Below are positions 62,357-64,000 of a stretch of DNA of 64,000 nt, in pieces. The notes below the pieces were generated by a model. It ran no database searches, was not told where the DNA came from, and saw only the letters and a list, made by a program, of their open reading frames with translations. The stretch comes from Candidatus Avimonas merdigallinarum. Its GTDB lineage: Bacteria; Bacillota; Clostridia; Oscillospirales; Acutalibacteraceae. The position numbers and the translations under genes are program-made. The first letter of the stretch is position 1. Every line of letters begins with the position of its first letter. The stretch lies in NCBI GenBank assembly GCA_904377855.1, contig CAJFGS010000006.1, positions 27,958-91,957 on the forward strand. The letters run 5' to 3'.

Positions 62357-63139
62357 ATGATTCTGGAAGGGAAAGCGGGCCGGCTTTTGGTCAAGGCCTA
62401 TGAAACCCGCGGTGAACTCGGCCGCGCGGCGGCACAAGAAGCAGCGCAGGCGCTGCGGGAAGTGATCGCCGCCAAGGGCGGATGCAATGTGATTTTTGCC
62501 GCCGCTCCGTCGCAGAATGAATTTCTGGACGCTCTCTGCCGGGAGGATGTGGCCTGGGATAAGGTCAGCGCCTTTCATATGGATGAGTATATCGGCCTGA
62601 CAGAGGAGGCGCCGCAGCGGTTCGGTAATTTCCTGAAAAAGGCTGTATTTGAGCGGGTGCCTTTCCGCCGTGTGGAATATATTCGCGGAAACGCTTTGGA
62701 TATAGAGGCGGAAATCGCCCGGTACTCCGCTTTGCTGTCGGAGAATCCGCCGGATTTGGTGTTCATGGGAATCGGGGAGAATGGGCATATTGCCTTTAAC
62801 GATCCCCATGCGGCGCATTTTGATGACGAGCAGACGATGCGGGCGGTGGAACTGGACGAAGTTTGCCGTCATCAACAGGTCAATGACGGCTGCTTCCGTT
62901 CACTGGAGCAGGTACCGACCCACGCACTTACCCTGACGATCCCGGCGCTGGTATCTGCAGCCAGGCTTTTTTGCATGGTACCCGGTGCGACAAAGGCGGA
63001 CGCCGTAGGGAAAACCGTGCTGGGAGAGATACGGGAGAAGCTCCCGGCTTCCGTGCTGAGGATGCATCCTTGTGCGGCGCTGTACATCGACAGGGACAGC
63101 GGCCGGGATGTGTTGGCCGCCTGGGGTAAAATACGATGA
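62357..63139 (+). CDS. nagB: glucosamine-6-phosphate deaminase
   Basis: 260 residues. FHMDEYIGL, LVFMGIGENGHIAFNDP and VPTHALTLTIPAL are the NagB/6-phosphogluconolactonase-fold signatures. Converts GlcN-6-P to fructose-6-phosphate and ammonia. The usual active-site lysine strand at the N-terminus reads VIFAAAPSQNEFLDAL. Last gene of the region, followed four bases later by a long terminator. Confidence 0.93.
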   Translation: MILEGKAGRLLVKAYETRGELGRAAAQEAAQALREVIAAKGGCNVIFAAAPSQNEFLDALCREDVAWDKVSAFHMDEYIGLTEEAPQRFGNFLKKAVFERVPFRRVEYIRGNALDIEAEIARYSALLSENPPDLVFMGIGENGHIAFNDPHAAHFDDEQTMRAVELDEVCRHQQVNDGCFRSLEQVPTHALTLTIPALVSAARLFCMVPGATKADAVGKTVLGEIREKLPASVLRMHPCAALYIDRDSGRDVLAAWGKIR

Positions 63140-63143
63140 AACA

Positions 63144-63192
63144 ATAAAGGGCTGCGGCAGAATGAAGCATTCTGGCCGCAGCCCTTTATTGT
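63144..63192. terminator. terminator closing the glycan region
   Basis: AATAAAGGGCTGCGG...CCGCAGCCCTTTATT with inner CAGAATG/CATTCTG arms and one bulge. T-rich exit TTGTTTCC. Confidence 0.9.
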
Positions 63193-63335
63193 TTCCTTTT
63201 TTGGTTTATGGAAGCGTATATGGGGTTTTCAGGCCCGTATTTTTCCGCCCGCTCTCCATTGCCGGCGGACTGGGAAAAACGGCGGCCGAAGATGGCACCG
63301 GAGCGCCATCCGAAACAGAGGGGAACCGGCGGGCA

Positions 63336-63671
63336 TTACAAGGCGTAAGGCGCCAGGGCCTCCCTCACCACGCCGACGAAGCTTTCGGACGCGCCCCAAT
63401 CGAAGCGGAAAAGCCCTTCGCCGCCCCCGCCGCTGACACAGACGACGCGGGTGCGGCCCTCAAAATTGTCCACCGTGGCCGTCAGGGTCAGCCGGTTCCC
63501 GGCGCGGTAATAATGCTTTTCATAGACCAGGACGATACAGGCCGTCTGGTTCGGGGCGTGGAGCACATAGGAATCGATCCGCTGCCCCGTAATGCTTCCG
63601 CCCATAATTGCATTGTCAATCGCCTGCACCGTTTCGTCCAAAGAGAGGGATACATACCGGGAATCTGCCAT
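63336..63671 (-). CDS. DUF6054-like small protein
   Basis: 111 residues: MADSRYVSLSLDETVQAIDNAIMGGSITG...CIVLVYEKHYYRAGNRLTLTATVDNFEGRTRVVCVSGGGGEGLFRFDWGASESFVGVVREAL. The start at 63671 has AAAAAAGGAGGAAG upstream and an extended -10 promoter at 63778. Resembles DUF6054, small proteins of unknown role with a beta-strand core and a glycine loop. The reading frame continues upstream into adhE sequence but that is not part of this protein. Confidence 0.65.
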   Translation of the reverse strand: MADSRYVSLSLDETVQAIDNAIMGGSITGQRIDSYVLHAPNQTACIVLVYEKHYYRAGNRLTLTATVDNFEGRTRVVCVSGGGGEGLFRFDWGASESFVGVVREALAPYAL

Positions 63672-63777
63672 ACCGCTTCCTCCTTTTTTGCAATGCCGCT
63701 CAAACAGGGCGGGAGACCGCCGCCCGGCTGCCTTTTCGCTGCGGATACGGCAGGGCGATCCCGCTTCCTCTACGGGT

Positions 63778-63807
63778 ATTGTACCATAAGAGGCAGCGCG
63801 AATGCAA
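63778..63807 (-). promoter_or_regulatory. promoter of the DUF6054-like gene
   Basis: On the minus strand: TTGCAT, 18-base spacer, TACAAT preceded by TG-G (extended -10). Confidence 0.7.
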
Positions 63808-63823
63808 TGGAAGCGACGCAAGG

Positions 63824-63860
63824 AAAAACGAGCGGTCCTGCCAAAACGCAGGACCGCTCG
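63824..63860 (-). terminator. terminator of adhE (minus strand)
   Basis: CGAGCGGTCCTG and its exact complement around CCAAAACG; on the minus strand it exits into TTTTTCC. It lies about 68 bases after the adhE stop. Confidence 0.88.
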
Positions 63861-63927
63861 CCTAAGCAAGGTAACCAAACGATTTTGAGTAATGTGGGCT
63901 TGGGTTGGCTCGGGAGCCAAAGGCCTC

Positions 63928-64000
63928 TTACTTCCCGTAGTAGCGCTGAGGTAGAGTTCCTTGATCTCCTTCATGAGCGGATAACGCGGGTTGGCTCGGG
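63928..64000 (-). pseudogene. adhE: C-terminal end of AdhE aldehyde-alcohol dehydrogenase (partial, one-base shift)
   Basis: The minus strand reads ANPRYPLMKEIKELYLSA, the highly conserved last residues of bifunctional acetaldehyde-CoA/alcohol dehydrogenase. The expected ending A-Y-Y-G-K-stop is present one base out of frame (TAC TAC GGG AAG TAA), so one base is missing near 63942. As sequenced the frame runs on past the terminator. The rest of the gene lies beyond the window. A shift at the last five codons might be harmless or a base error. Confidence 0.7.

Noticed and set aside
1..64000. CRISPR arrays, tRNA or rRNA genes, insertion sequences, prophage genes
   Set aside because: No repeat-spacer pattern, cloverleaf, transposase, integrase or phage structural gene was noticed on reading both strands.

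Overview
The window is GC-rich, densely coded chromosomal DNA from an anaerobic Firmicute, most likely a gut Clostridia of the Oscillospirales/Christensenellales kind (inferred). The pointers are a short murG-murA-ftsQ-ftsZ division cluster without ftsA, a DUF2325-DUF3793-flavodoxin operon behind metal-box palindromes, an adhE tail, KDPG-pathway genes, and many lipoproteins and wall-anchor-like proteins. No tRNA, rRNA, CRISPR array, phage or IS transposase was seen.

Layout. 1-6.5 kb: murG (cut by the left edge), murA, a DUF2089 HTH protein, ftsQ, ftsZ and corA; corA has a consensus promoter and a folded leader that covers its ribosome site. 6.7-8.7 kb: the flavodoxin operon, with a strong promoter and two GTTAGTTTA-type palindromes. 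8.7-24.2 kb: an accessory catabolic region. It holds E1 alpha/beta, a free-standing lipoyl domain, E3, an E2 catalytic core without lipoyl domain, lipoate ligase, a PfkB kinase, a class II aldolase, a LacI regulator and two putative glycosidases. This stretch is damaged: two head-to-head genes have both lost their 5' halves at one junction near 10055, four genes carry single-base shifts in homopolymers, and the lipoyl gene has an in-frame TAG. 24.4-27.4 kb (minus strand): HAD phosphatase, DegV and a lipid glycosyltransferase. 27.6-31.5 kb: uxuA-uxuB-kdgA-kdgK for mannonate/glucuronate.

31.9-63.1 kb is one large glycan-utilisation region, all on the plus strand. It has a GH20-type hexosaminidase, two lipoproteins and one cytoplasmic protein of an unrecognised TIM-barrel-like family (shared HLDVEPH motif), LacI and AraC regulators, a solute-binding lipoprotein, a 982-residue carbohydrate-binding/solute-binding fusion, two permease pairs, an NHL-TPR membrane protein, a Yip1 protein, a DUF5696 lipoprotein, two surface proteins, a GH94 phosphorylase, a phosphohexomutase, NagA and NagB. 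The logic inferred is: capture outside, ABC import with an ATPase encoded elsewhere, phosphorolysis inside to a sugar 1-phosphate, conversion to the 6-phosphate, then NagA/NagB to fructose-6-phosphate. Six copies of an AGNAATCGATTNCT-type palindrome lie in this region, four between genes and two inside GH20 and GH94, and are proposed operators for the LacI protein at 36404.

The right edge holds a DUF6054 protein and the last codons of adhE (minus strand), which carry a one-base shift.
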